IMG/VR virus record: IMGVR_UViG_3300031539_000404
Span: 1 to 20,178 of that record
DNA: 20,178 nt
Strand: one strand, 5' to 3'
DNA from: a virus
Positions 6,712 through 13,021 of this stretch are shown piece after piece (within the stretch, counting starts at the first letter, position 1; each line of letters begins with the position of its first letter). The notes below the pieces were generated by a model that searched no databases, was not told the origin of the DNA, and saw only the letters and a list, made by a program, of their open reading frames with translations. A program made the translations under genes and the position numbers.

Positions 6712-6968
6712 AGGGAAATGACATTCTCAAGCTTTACCGAAGCTGCAACAAGCTCTTCGCAGATTTTCAAGCGCTAACTGAACTTCTCGAGATGCTCAGC
6801 CTAGGGGATCGCATCTGTGGACATCGACACATTCCCGAGGTTCGGGAGCAGAACCTTCACACGCACGTCAACACAGCCCGTGGATACATCAGCGCTGTGC
6901 GTGGATACCTCTTCTACGACATGGACCTAATCGTTGGTGTGTTCGGGAAGGTGGTGGAGGACGAATGA
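6708..6968 (+). CDS. hypothetical helical protein, 86 aa
   Basis: The gene starts at ATG 6708 within an ATGA overlap, after GAGGAGG at 6694-6700. The protein appears all-helical, with a leucine-rich N-terminal helix (ILKLYRSCNKLFADFQALTELLEML), a His-containing loop (CGHRHIPEV) and further helices. It has no membrane segment despite FYDMDLIVGVFGKVV near the end. I do not recognise a family. It is part of the coupled run 6520-7458. Confidence 0.7.
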   Translation: MKGNDILKLYRSCNKLFADFQALTELLEMLSLGDRICGHRHIPEVREQNLHTHVNTARGYISAVRGYLFYDMDLIVGVFGKVVEDE

Positions 6969-7234
6969 CTAGAATGGGAACTGTCGGCAGCCTGTACATG
7001 TACGAAGCAGGTGAGCAGGTACTCATCCGAGGGCGCTACTTCAACTCGAACGGTCACGCTACAGCCATTGTCGCTGTTGTGACCGTCGGAGTTGACTGGG
7101 CCGCCTACATCGGAGAAGCGGATCCCCAGCGAGAGTGGGAGGCATACCCGCATGTGGCAGAGACAGGCAGCAAGCTACTCGAGAAGGATGCACGACACTT
7201 CTTCCCGAACATCGACCTAAGGTACCGATCATGA
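6965..7234 (+). CDS. hypothetical beta-rich protein, 89 aa
   Basis: The start at ATG 6965 overlaps the previous stop and follows GGTGGAGG. The core alternates in a way typical of strands (EQVLIRGRYFNS, TAIVAVVTVGVDWAAYI), so a small beta barrel is likely. The C-terminus is helical and charged. No catalytic motif is visible. The stop overlaps the next ATG (ATCATGAGC at 7228-7236). The function is unknown. Confidence 0.7.
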   Translation: MTRMGTVGSLYMYEAGEQVLIRGRYFNSNGHATAIVAVVTVGVDWAAYIGEADPQREWEAYPHVAETGSKLLEKDARHFFPNIDLRYRS

Positions 7235-7458
7235 GCGGGAGTGGAGAAAGACCCATTCCAGCGTTCAAGGACCTGCTGACCGTCCGACGGATCGTGGGCA
7301 TGATTATCGATGACTTCGAGTACTGCTCGGCGTCGGACCTCGAAGACTGTGTGCGGTTCTTAAAGGCCGAGGCAGACAAGTTGTTCGAGCTACGCGAGGT
7401 CGTAGAGAGGGCTTATACGAGGAGTCTCCTTGCGGAGCAGCTTCGTGGATGCCCATAA
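7231..7458 (+). CDS. hypothetical helical protein, 75 aa
   Basis: The start at ATG 7231 overlaps the previous stop. A modest AAGG at 7218-7221 could serve as the ribosome site. The frame extends upstream to 7135, but only by overlapping another gene. The sequence is helical with an acidic middle (IIDDFEYCSASDLEDCVRFLKAEADKLFELREVVERAY), consistent with a small coiled-coil or helical bundle. No family is recognised. It is the last of the small coupled genes before a 16-base gap. Confidence 0.68.
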   Translation: MSGSGERPIPAFKDLLTVRRIVGMIIDDFEYCSASDLEDCVRFLKAEADKLFELREVVERAYTRSLLAEQLRGCP

Positions 7459-7474
7459 CAAAGGAGGATACTTA

Positions 7475-7837
7475 ATGGCAGGAAAGTTGTGGCGTAAGAT
7501 CGGCCCGTTACATCGAGACGTTGTGCTTCTGGTATCCGAGACCAAAGCCTTTCCCGTGACACAAGAGTTTCCGGACCACTTTGTCTCGTACGAGGAGCAC
7601 CTGGCAGGCGACATATTACTGTTTCACCTCACGGGGCACAGGGAGATCGTCGCGGAGATTGCTCTGGTGAAGATCGCGGACACCGTGTGGGGTCTCACGT
7701 ATTCACCGGCAGCAATCAGAGGGACTGAGACGTTCGAGGCCGAGCTAGTCAGTACGGGTGCAGAACAACGAATTGCGGAGAGCATCCTCAAGGCAGTCGG
7801 CTTTACGATTGTCCAGGAGGAACCAAATGGCCACTAG
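7475..7837 (+). CDS. hypothetical protein, 120 aa
   Basis: A strong ribosome site, AAAGGAGG at 7460-7467, sets the ATG at 7475. The protein is mixed alpha/beta: strands DVVLLVSET and GDILLFHLTGHREIVAEIALVKIADTVWGLTY, then a C-terminal helix (EQRIAESILKAVGF) and a short strand (TIVQEE). The layout is like a compact single-domain enzyme or binding protein, but I see no named motif. Its last 11 bases overlap the start of the PadR-type gene, so it is probably translated with the regulator-phosphoesterase-QueC group. Confidence 0.72.
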   Translation: MAGKLWRKIGPLHRDVVLLVSETKAFPVTQEFPDHFVSYEEHLAGDILLFHLTGHREIVAEIALVKIADTVWGLTYSPAAIRGTETFEAELVSTGAEQRIAESILKAVGFTIVQEEPNGH

Positions 7838-8246
7838 TCAGATCAGGAAGGGGAGTACTACGCCCCTACTGCTTGCCATGCTTGTGGAAGGTACTATGTA
7901 TGGCCACGAGATCCTGAAGAGGCTCAGGGAGCGTAGTGACGGGGCATTCGACATGTCTGGTGGTCTTGCTTACCCGTCACTGAAGAACATGGCAACCGAA
8001 GGTCTGGTCGAGAGCGTTGTGGCAAAAGGACCTGCAGGGCATATGTGCCGTCGCTACACGATCACGGACCAAGGGCTCGAGAGACTTAACGTACTCTGTA
8101 AGGAGTGGGTGGACTTCACAGTTCAACTACACACTACGCTGGGCACAGGAGAAGCCGTAGGAGCCCTGCTCGCCGCCGAATACACTAAACGCGAGATGGA
8201 GCGCGTTTACGAAGAGGGCCCCTTACATCATGTGGAGCCGGCGTGA
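7827..8246 (+). CDS. PadR-family winged-helix transcriptional regulator
   Basis: The start at ATG 7827 follows CAGGAGG (7814-7820). Residues 7-90 match the PadR pattern: RKGSTTPLLLAMLVEG, then YGHEILKRL, a YPSLKNMATEGLVES recognition/wing region and RRYTITDQGLERL. PadR proteins are small dimeric repressors that bind palindromic operators, often controlling their own operon. The C-terminal helices, ending about residue 139, fit the family's dimerisation segment. It overlaps the phosphoesterase gene by one base and heads the unit that includes queC. It may control precursor-synthesis genes, or host genes. I did not identify its operator. Confidence 0.85.
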   Translation: MATSQIRKGSTTPLLLAMLVEGTMYGHEILKRLRERSDGAFDMSGGLAYPSLKNMATEGLVESVVAKGPAGHMCRRYTITDQGLERLNVLCKEWVDFTVQLHTTLGTGEAVGALLAAEYTKREMERVYEEGPLHHVEPA

Positions 8247-8863
8247 TGCAGAAAGTCTTCTTCACTGCAGACGACCACTTCGGCCACACGAACATCATCA
8301 GACACTGTAAGAGGCCGTTCAGGGACGCCTACGCGATGGACCAGGCCCTGGAAGATGCATGGAACGCCCCAGTAGGTCCTGACGACGTAGTGTACCACCT
8401 GAGCGACTTTACCTTACAGGGGTGGCTCGAGGCAAGCAACTACTTCGCACGCCTGAACGGACGTATCAAAGTTCTGAGAAACATAAGTCACCACGACAAG
8501 AGGTGGCTAGAGATGCTCAGGAACGCCGACTCGTTAAACTGTGCTGCCGGCTGGCCTGTTAGCGCCAGCGGGCACCCGATCGAACTGATGGAGCCCCAGA
8601 TAACACTGGAGATCGATGGGAAGGTCATAGTACTTAATCACTTCCCTATGGCTAGTTGGGACAGGAAGCACCGGGGAGCTTGGCACCTCTACGCACACAC
8701 ACATGGCAGGTTCGAGGATGTGGGACTGATGATGGATGTTGGCGTCGACGCCGTAAGCAAGTACGGCTTGCCCCCATACGCACCAGTACCACTTAACGCT
8801 GTAAGGAAGATCATGCAAAGGAGGATCGAGAAGAATGGCTCCTGGGATCGTTTGTCTTACTAG
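8246..8863 (+). CDS. calcineurin-like metallophosphoesterase with atypical motifs
   Basis: The family hydrolyses phosphoesters with a two-metal centre. The protein is 205 residues. The start is ATG 8246, overlapping the previous TGA; a GTG at 8243 is also possible. The opening FFTADDHFGHTNII (D9, H11) and the later NHFP (H132) and AHTHG (H151, H153) fit phage-type metallophosphoesterases. Three usual glycine motifs are altered: LGDF is HLSDF (D54 kept), GNHD is replaced by NISHHD, with His in place of the metal-binding Asn, and GHxH is AHTH. The enzyme may have changed metal use or substrate, or be inactive. It overlaps queC by 29 bases, which suggests coupled translation. The substrate is unknown. 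Confidence 0.88.
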   Translation: MQKVFFTADDHFGHTNIIRHCKRPFRDAYAMDQALEDAWNAPVGPDDVVYHLSDFTLQGWLEASNYFARLNGRIKVLRNISHHDKRWLEMLRNADSLNCAAGWPVSASGHPIELMEPQITLEIDGKVIVLNHFPMASWDRKHRGAWHLYAHTHGRFEDVGLMMDVGVDAVSKYGLPPYAPVPLNAVRKIMQRRIEKNGSWDRLSY

Positions 8864-9566
8864 TGGGGGTATCGACTCCACTACAATGCTCTACTGGCTA
8901 CGCAAGTGGCGCCCGCAGTACTTGCCGCTTGTCGCGCTGTCCGTCACGTACGGTCAGAAGCACAACAAGGAGGTGATTGCCGCTGAGAAGATCGCGAACG
9001 CTGCCGGCGCACAGTTCAGGTCAGTTGACATCAGTGGTGTGGGTGCACTTCTCAAAAGTGCTTTGACAAGAGACTACATCGAGGTGCCAAAGGATGAGTA
9101 CACTAGCGCCACCCTGGCACAGACGGTAGTGCCTTCCCGCAACTTGTTGTTCCTGGCCCTTGCAGCGGGGCTAGCCACCTCACTCGACATGCACCGTGTT
9201 GCAATAGCGGTGCACGCAGGGGACCACCCCGTCTACCCGGACTGCAGGCCGGCGTTCCTGCATGATGCTGAAGGGGCACTCCAGCACTACGACCGCCTGA
9301 TGACAATCTTCGCCCCGTTCAAGCACGTTCCCAAGGAGGGGATCGTTCTCGTTGGTCTTGAGCTCGGTGTACCCTTCGAGTTAACGTGGAGCTGCTACGA
9401 GGGGAATGAACGTCCGTGCCTTAGGTGCTCCACATGCGTAGAGCGTACAAAGGCCTTCATGAGTTGCCACACGACGGACCCAGCGCTTAGCCGGGCGGAG
9501 TGGTCTGTAGCTGTAAGCGTCGTGCGCACCAAGCAGCCCGGGGAGCAACTTCGTTTCGAACTCTAG
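8835..9566 (+). CDS. queC: QueC, 7-cyano-7-deazaguanine (preQ0) synthase
   Basis: QueC uses ATP and ammonia to convert 7-carboxy-7-deazaguanine, through an amide, to preQ0. PreQ0 is the precursor of queuosine in tRNA and of 7-deazaguanine bases in some phage DNAs. The protein is 243 residues, close to bacterial QueC length. The PP-loop is TSGGIDSTT (9-17). Other family motifs are VPSRN (99-103), a VHAGDHPVYPDCR block (126-138) and the zinc-binding C187-x7-C195-x2-C198-x2-C201. All key residues are present. It is a stand-alone QueC without the amidotransferase domain of Gat-QueC. AGGAGG at 8819-8824 supports the start. The partner DNA transglycosylase lies at 16684. FolE, QueD and QueE are not in this window. 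Confidence 0.95.
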   Translation: MAPGIVCLTSGGIDSTTMLYWLRKWRPQYLPLVALSVTYGQKHNKEVIAAEKIANAAGAQFRSVDISGVGALLKSALTRDYIEVPKDEYTSATLAQTVVPSRNLLFLALAAGLATSLDMHRVAIAVHAGDHPVYPDCRPAFLHDAEGALQHYDRLMTIFAPFKHVPKEGIVLVGLELGVPFELTWSCYEGNERPCLRCSTCVERTKAFMSCHTTDPALSRAEWSVAVSVVRTKQPGEQLRFEL

Positions 9567-9574
9567 TTGCTCAC

Positions 9575-9603
9575 TTGTATTCTGCTTCAAAGTAGTTCAT
9601 AAT
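9575..9603 (+). promoter_or_regulatory. candidate sigma70-type promoter
   Basis: TTGTAT (9575-9580) and CATAAT (9598-9603) are separated by 17 bases. This lies just after queC in the 137-base gap before the acidic HTH gene. The -10 matches consensus at five of six positions and the -35 at four. The rest of the gap holds one hairpin (9654-9672) and the AAGGAGG ribosome site. Confidence 0.5.
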
Positions 9604-9653
9604 TTAAGCAGGATGAAAACATGCTCCCAGATGTAAGAGGAGCAAGAGCACCG

Positions 9654-9672
9654 AGCCACTCAATGGGTGGCT
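9654..9672 (+). promoter_or_regulatory. stem-loop in the leader of the acidic HTH gene
   Basis: AGCCACTC-AAT-GGGTGGCT folds into an 8-bp stem (one G-T pair) with a 3-base loop. It lies between the candidate promoter and the AAGGAGG of the gene at 9704. There is no T-run after it, so it is not a classical terminator. It could affect mRNA stability or translation. This is inference from the sequence only. Confidence 0.35.
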
Positions 9673-9703
9673 ACAATGTAGGAACCCTTAAGGAGGGTGA
9701 ACA

Positions 9704-10285
9704 ATGGACGAGAACGAAGTTTTGGAAGTGGAAGTGGAAGTGGAAGTGGAGGGCGCGGAAGAGTCTGACGCGCCCAAGTATGAGGAACTCGCCGCGCAGG
9801 GCTTGCTTCCTCTCCGAGCAGCGGCCGCGTTGATGGGCATCAGCGCTGCATGGTGTCGCCGGATGTGTCGTGAGGAACGGATCGATCACGTTCGCACGGA
9901 CAAAGATCGCATCTTCTTCACGATGGAGACGATCGAGCAGTTCAAGGTCACTCAGGTCGGCAAGGTCACAGGCTTGCGGAAGAAGGGTCAAGGATACGTC
10001 CCCGCCAAGATCACAGGCGCGAAGGCCCTGTACGCAGCCGTCATGGCCGCCTCCTTCATCCCCGGAGCTGAGAAGCCCATCGTCCTGAAGTGGGTCGATC
10101 ACTTCGCCTCGACCTGGGTCACGGAGCGTGTAACGGCTATCGAAGCCAAGGCGAACGAAGAGCCGGGCGACGAACCGTGCGACGAACCGTGCGACGAACC
10201 TGCTGCCGGCACCGAGCCGAAGGCCGCACCTGTTGCCACGCCTGAGCCTGTTGCCGATCTCGGCAGCTTCGCACCGCCCGAGTAG
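9704..10285 (+). CDS. acidic helix-turn-helix DNA-binding protein, 193 aa
   Basis: The start at ATG 9704 has a perfect AAGGAGG (9690-9696). The N-terminal 25 residues are a Glu/Val repeat encoded by four copies of GGAAGT. Residues about 34-85 look like an excisionase/MerR-type helix-turn-helix (LLPLRAAAALMGIS, then a recognition helix AWCRRMCREERI and a wing-like DRIFFTMETIEQF). The C-terminus is Pro/Glu/Asp-rich, again with a short DNA repeat (DEPCDEPCDEP), and is probably disordered. It stands alone between two control regions. A phage DNA-binding regulator is likely, but its sites are unknown. Confidence 0.72.
   Translation: MDENEVLEVEVEVEVEGAEESDAPKYEELAAQGLLPLRAAAALMGISAAWCRRMCREERIDHVRTDKDRIFFTMETIEQFKVTQVGKVTGLRKKGQGYVPAKITGAKALYAAVMAASFIPGAEKPIVLKWVDHFASTWVTERVTAIEAKANEEPGDEPCDEPCDEPAAGTEPKAAPVATPEPVADLGSFAPPE
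9724..9747 (+). repeat. GGAAGT hexamer repeat, four copies
   Basis: Four perfect tandem copies of a 6-base unit encode an EVEVEVEV-type tract in the acidic HTH protein. Copy number can vary by slippage, changing protein length in steps of two residues without breaking the frame. Confidence 0.9.
10167..10200 (+). repeat. 12-base in-frame repeat, nearly three copies
   Basis: GCGACGAACCGT is repeated twice in full, then 10 bases of a third copy follow. It encodes the DEPC-type repeats in the C-terminal tail of the acidic HTH protein. It lies within a coding frame, so iteron function is not implied. Confidence 0.85.
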
Positions 10286-10336
10286 CCAGCGGCTACACCC
10301 ACAGCAAGCGAGAGGGAGGCCACAAGCCTCCCTCTC
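10282..10336 (+). terminator. hairpin pair after the acidic HTH gene, likely terminator
   Basis: Two hairpins follow one another. GTAGCC-AGC-GGCTAC (10282-10296) overlaps the stop codon. A second, at 10310-10336, has a perfect 11-bp stem (GAGAGGGAGGC/GCCTCCCTCTC) and a 5-base loop. The second is GC-rich and strong, but no T-run follows it. It may act as a terminator, as a barrier to 3' exonucleases or as a processing site. It separates the queC side of the window from the replication operon. Confidence 0.55.
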
Positions 10337-10349
10337 ATGCTGTCCAGAG

Positions 10350-10377
10350 GGCAAACAGCCTTCGAATGCCGTTTGCC
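10350..10377 (+). promoter_or_regulatory. 28-bp imperfect palindrome, candidate operator
   Basis: GGCAAAC and GTTTGCC are perfect 7-base arms, symmetric about a central TTCGAA at 10361-10366. The whole is 28 bases and ends three bases before the -35 box of the next promoter. A dimeric winged-helix regulator would read such a site. The ArsR-like protein encoded just downstream is the simplest candidate. PadR (7827) or the HTH protein (9704) are alternatives. Confidence 0.6.
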
Positions 10378-10380
10378 ATC

Positions 10381-10409
10381 TTGACATTTCCCTCAGAACA
10401 CATTATAAT
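10381..10409 (+). promoter_or_regulatory. consensus sigma70 promoter
   Basis: TTGACA (10381-10386), a 17-base spacer and TATAAT (10404-10409) match the bacterial consensus exactly. The predicted transcription start is near 10416, giving a leader of about 25 bases before the ATG at 10442. It should be a strong promoter for the replication operon, read by the unmodified host polymerase and held down by a repressor at the adjacent palindrome. Confidence 0.88.
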
Positions 10410-10441
10410 TAGGGGGAGGATAGTCAAACACAGGGGCTCGC

Positions 10442-10741
10442 ATGAAACTACTCCAGTTGAATGACCTACAGAGAATAGGTAATCTACTCGCCTCTCCACA
10501 CCGTATGCGGATTGTCGAGCTGCTTGCTATGGAGGCACAGGGCCCCGGAGCGTTGTCTCGGACGCTGGAGAAGAGCACGACTGCAACAACACGGCAGATC
10601 AAGATGTTGGAAGACGCAGGACTTGTTACACGTACTGACATCCCCAACAGTGTCGGACGCGCCACAATAGCGACACTGAACCTCGAAGAAATCCACAGAC
10701 TTGTACAAGAGGCCCAAGCCTGGGTGGAAGGACTGTCCTGA
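10442..10741 (+). CDS. ArsR-like winged-helix regulator, 99 aa
   Basis: The ATG at 10442 follows AGGGG (10432-10436). Residues 13-80 fit the ArsR fold: the GNLLASPHRMRIVELL opening helix pair, GALSRTLEKSTTATTRQIKMLEDAGLV as the helix-turn-helix, then the wing TRTDIPNSVGRATIATLN. No cysteine metal sensor is seen, so it is not a typical metal-responsive ArsR. It is the first gene after a consensus promoter and a palindrome, a common arrangement for an autorepressor. It leads into the nuclease-ATPase-primase operon, so it may time replication. Direct binding is inferred. Confidence 0.82.
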   Translation: MKLLQLNDLQRIGNLLASPHRMRIVELLAMEAQGPGALSRTLEKSTTATTRQIKMLEDAGLVTRTDIPNSVGRATIATLNLEEIHRLVQEAQAWVEGLS

Positions 10742-10744
10742 ATA

Positions 10745-11758
10745 ATGACATACTACGTACACATATCCGACATACGTGCGTTCCAGAACTGTCGCGTACG
10801 TTGGCACTTTTCGAGTCCCCACAGGATGAACTTCGAGCCACGTGTTCCCTTCACGCCGTTCTTCCTCGGTCGTGGGGTGCATAAGGCCCTCGAAGACCAC
10901 TATAGCGAGGGCATACCTGCTGCTACCGCGTTCATTAGGTGGACCGCGACAGCAGTGCTCGAGCTTGAAGATGTCGAGATGTCCGACGACAAGCGCGCGG
11001 AGCTCATGGAGAGCGTTGTGCTTGGTGCTGGCATGTTAGCCCACTACGATATGTGGAGTGCAGCACGAGATGCGGAGTTCAAGATGCTCCGGCCTGAGTA
11101 TACGATCCACGTGCCTTTGGGCTTTAGTGTGGATGGTAGGGAGGTCTTCTTCGCGGGCCGAGCCGACGGTGTTGTTGAGGACACCAAAGGAGACCTCTGG
11201 CTGAAGGAGTTCAAGACAACCGCTCAGATGGGTAGCTTCAATCTCGAGTACGATAGTCAAGCATACGCCTACCTCCAGGCTGCCAGAATCTCCCCGGACT
11301 TTCCGATTCCAGATCGCAAGCCTGTAGGTACCATCTTCACGTTCCTACGCAAGAAGGTTCCCAACCGCCCGGACGTGATCACTCGTGGGCTGTCGAAGAA
11401 CAAGCGACAGGGCACCTCTTACCACTACTACATGAAGGAGATCGTGGACAGGGGCCTGAACCCTGGAGACTACACGGAGATCCTCGCGCACCTTAAGGAG
11501 AATGTACCGTATTTTGTCCGCGAGAGGCTCCGTCCATCGGGTCACGCGCTACAGATTCAGTGGGAGAACCTACACAAGGTTGCACGCGAGATGCTGGATC
11601 CGCATGTTCCAATCTATCCCAACACCTTTGGGTGGCAGTGTAAGAGCTGTATCTTCAGGGAACCTTGTCAAGCCGTATGGCGCGGTCTGGACCCCTGGCC
11701 ACTGCTACAGACCGACTACCGCGTAAGACCCTCAAGTGCTGAGGAGGTAGAGGAATGA
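10745..11758 (+). CDS. PD-(D/E)XK nuclease, Cas4/RecB-like, with iron-sulfur cysteines
   Basis: This is a 337-residue nuclease of the Cas4/AddB type, which trims DNA ends using Mg. The N-terminal ISDIRAFQNCRVRW supplies the first cysteine (C16). The core motifs are H46 in GRGVHKALE, D141 in GRADG, the E155-x-K157 in LKEFKTT and the YDSQAYAYLQA helix (about 169-179). The last three cysteines are C299, C302 and C308 (CKSCIFREPC). Four cysteines split this way hold a 4Fe-4S cluster in the family. It starts at ATG 10745, three bases after the previous stop, and overlaps the Sak4-like gene. The context points to recombination-dependent replication. Confidence 0.9.
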   Translation: MTYYVHISDIRAFQNCRVRWHFSSPHRMNFEPRVPFTPFFLGRGVHKALEDHYSEGIPAATAFIRWTATAVLELEDVEMSDDKRAELMESVVLGAGMLAHYDMWSAARDAEFKMLRPEYTIHVPLGFSVDGREVFFAGRADGVVEDTKGDLWLKEFKTTAQMGSFNLEYDSQAYAYLQAARISPDFPIPDRKPVGTIFTFLRKKVPNRPDVITRGLSKNKRQGTSYHYYMKEIVDRGLNPGDYTEILAHLKENVPYFVRERLRPSGHALQIQWENLHKVAREMLDPHVPIYPNTFGWQCKSCIFREPCQAVWRGLDPWPLLQTDYRVRPSSAEEVEE

Positions 11759-12570
11759 CAGACGTAGAAGTTCTGGCTCTCGAAGACATAGATGTTGAGG
11801 AGTCTGAACCAGAACCAGAACCAGAGCCGGCGCAGGAGAAGATGTCTCAGAACATTCTCTCGACGCATCCCCCACATGTGGACGCGCGCTTCCTGAGTGT
11901 TCTGATCACGGGGCAGCCTGGGGTAGGCAAGACAGTGCTCGCATGCTCAATCTGCGACCTCCCGGAAGCACTCCCTGTGCTTGTGCTTGACTGCGATGGG
12001 GGCCTAATGAGTGTCAGGGACAAACCCCTACAGGTCCATACGATGACGCAGACCTCGGCACTCGACAAGGTCATCTGGGCCTATAAACAGGGAAAGGCCC
12101 CATGGGGAACGGTTGTCCTAGACTCCCTGACCGCATACTACCTTATGCTTCTCGAGGAGATAGGCAGAAAGAGAGGTGGACAGAGAGACGAACCAAACCA
12201 ACTACAGGACTACCAGAAGGCACTGATCATGGCGCGGAGACAGATCCGGCAACTTATCGCTTGTCCCTGTCACGTCATGGTCCCCGCGCTGGAGTACACC
12301 CAGCAGGACGATCTCACATCTACAGTCAGAACGGCCCCGGCCGTACCTGGTAAGTTCGCGTACGAAGTAGCCAAGTACTTCGACATTCACGGGAACCTGA
12401 TTGTAGCCATGAAGGGGAAAGACCGCTCACGTGTGCTGACAGTTCAACCGTCAAGGCGGTTCCAAGCCAAGGACCGGACTGGGCTCTTCGAGGACGAAAT
12501 CGTCTCCCCGAATATGAGCCAGATAGTAGCCGAGTATATCGGCAAACTCAATCCCCAAAAGGAGAAATAG
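11755..12570 (+). CDS. RecA-like AAA ATPase, Sak4-type
   Basis: The protein is 271 residues. An acidic N-terminal tail (EPEPEPEP, from a GAACCA repeat at 11806-11829) precedes the ATPase core. Walker A is GQPGVGKT (53-60), a strand LPVLVLDCDGG follows, and Walker B is VVLDS (D123). The DEPNQLQDYQKALIMARRQIRQL helix and the tail (RFQAKDRTGLF) match phage Sak4/RadA-like single-strand-annealing ATPases. Sak4 proteins promote strand annealing with phage SSB. The gene downstream, a DUF669-like protein, is a common neighbour. The start is ATG 11755 (ATGA). Confidence 0.88.
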   Translation: MTDVEVLALEDIDVEESEPEPEPEPAQEKMSQNILSTHPPHVDARFLSVLITGQPGVGKTVLACSICDLPEALPVLVLDCDGGLMSVRDKPLQVHTMTQTSALDKVIWAYKQGKAPWGTVVLDSLTAYYLMLLEEIGRKRGGQRDEPNQLQDYQKALIMARRQIRQLIACPCHVMVPALEYTQQDDLTSTVRTAPAVPGKFAYEVAKYFDIHGNLIVAMKGKDRSRVLTVQPSRRFQAKDRTGLFEDEIVSPNMSQIVAEYIGKLNPQKEK

Positions 12571-12572
12571 CA

Positions 12573-12992
12573 ATGCCACAGATTCATGTCAACCTGGCCG
12601 GTGTAGCACAGGAAGCAATGCCGGAAGGTTACTACCCCGCGATCGTTTCAGAAGCGAAGATAGGTACCTCGCGTGCCGGGAAGCCGAAGCTCGAGGTCCA
12701 CTTCGACATCATGCAGGTGGGTTTCGAGGGTCGCAAGGCCTTCGCGAACTACAGCTTGCAACCGCAGGCGCTATGGAACCTGCGCCGCTTCCTGAAGGCA
12801 CTTGAGCTCGACTTCGATCTCGATGGAGAGCTGGAACTCGACACCGATGACCTTCTCGGCGCGGAAGTCACTTTGCTCATGGAGCAACAGGAGTGGGAAG
12901 GTGAGATGCGTAACAGCGTCCAGCGTGTCTTGCCCGCAGGTATGGAATCAGGCCCTGAAGCCGCCGGCGAAGAGGGAATAGCAGACTGGTAG
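12573..12992 (+). CDS. DUF669-like protein, possible ssDNA-binding partner of Sak4
   Basis: The protein is 139 residues. It resembles DUF669 phage proteins: a G(Y)YPAIVSEAKIGTSRAGKPKLEVHFDI strand region (residues 19-45), GFEGRKAFANYSL, then LWNLRRFLKALELDFD. The end is a charged, acidic tail (EAAGEEGIADW), typical of SSB-like proteins, where it recruits partners. DUF669 proteins are commonly encoded beside phage recombination ATPases, and an OB-like ssDNA-binding role is plausible but not shown here. The start at ATG 12573 follows AAAAGGAG at 12557-12564. Confidence 0.75.
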   Translation: MPQIHVNLAGVAQEAMPEGYYPAIVSEAKIGTSRAGKPKLEVHFDIMQVGFEGRKAFANYSLQPQALWNLRRFLKALELDFDLDGELELDTDDLLGAEVTLLMEQQEWEGEMRNSVQRVLPAGMESGPEAAGEEGIADW

Positions 12993-13021
12993 GACCCTGA
13001 TACTCAAGAGGAGTGCACCCG

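Noticed and set aside
9063-9068. TTGACA inside queC
   Set aside because: No -10-like hexamer lies 16-18 bases downstream, and it sits in a conserved coding region.
9621-9833. Small + strand frame overlapping the acidic HTH gene start
   Set aside because: No ribosome site, and it reads through the GGAAGT repeat in another frame as WKWKWKWK. It is a shadow of the HTH gene.
9671-10387. 238-residue open frame on the minus strand opposite the acidic HTH gene
   Set aside because: Its Arg/Phe-His repeats are the complement of the GGAAGT and GAACCGTGC tracts. There is no ribosome site in a gene context, and all other genes are on the + strand.
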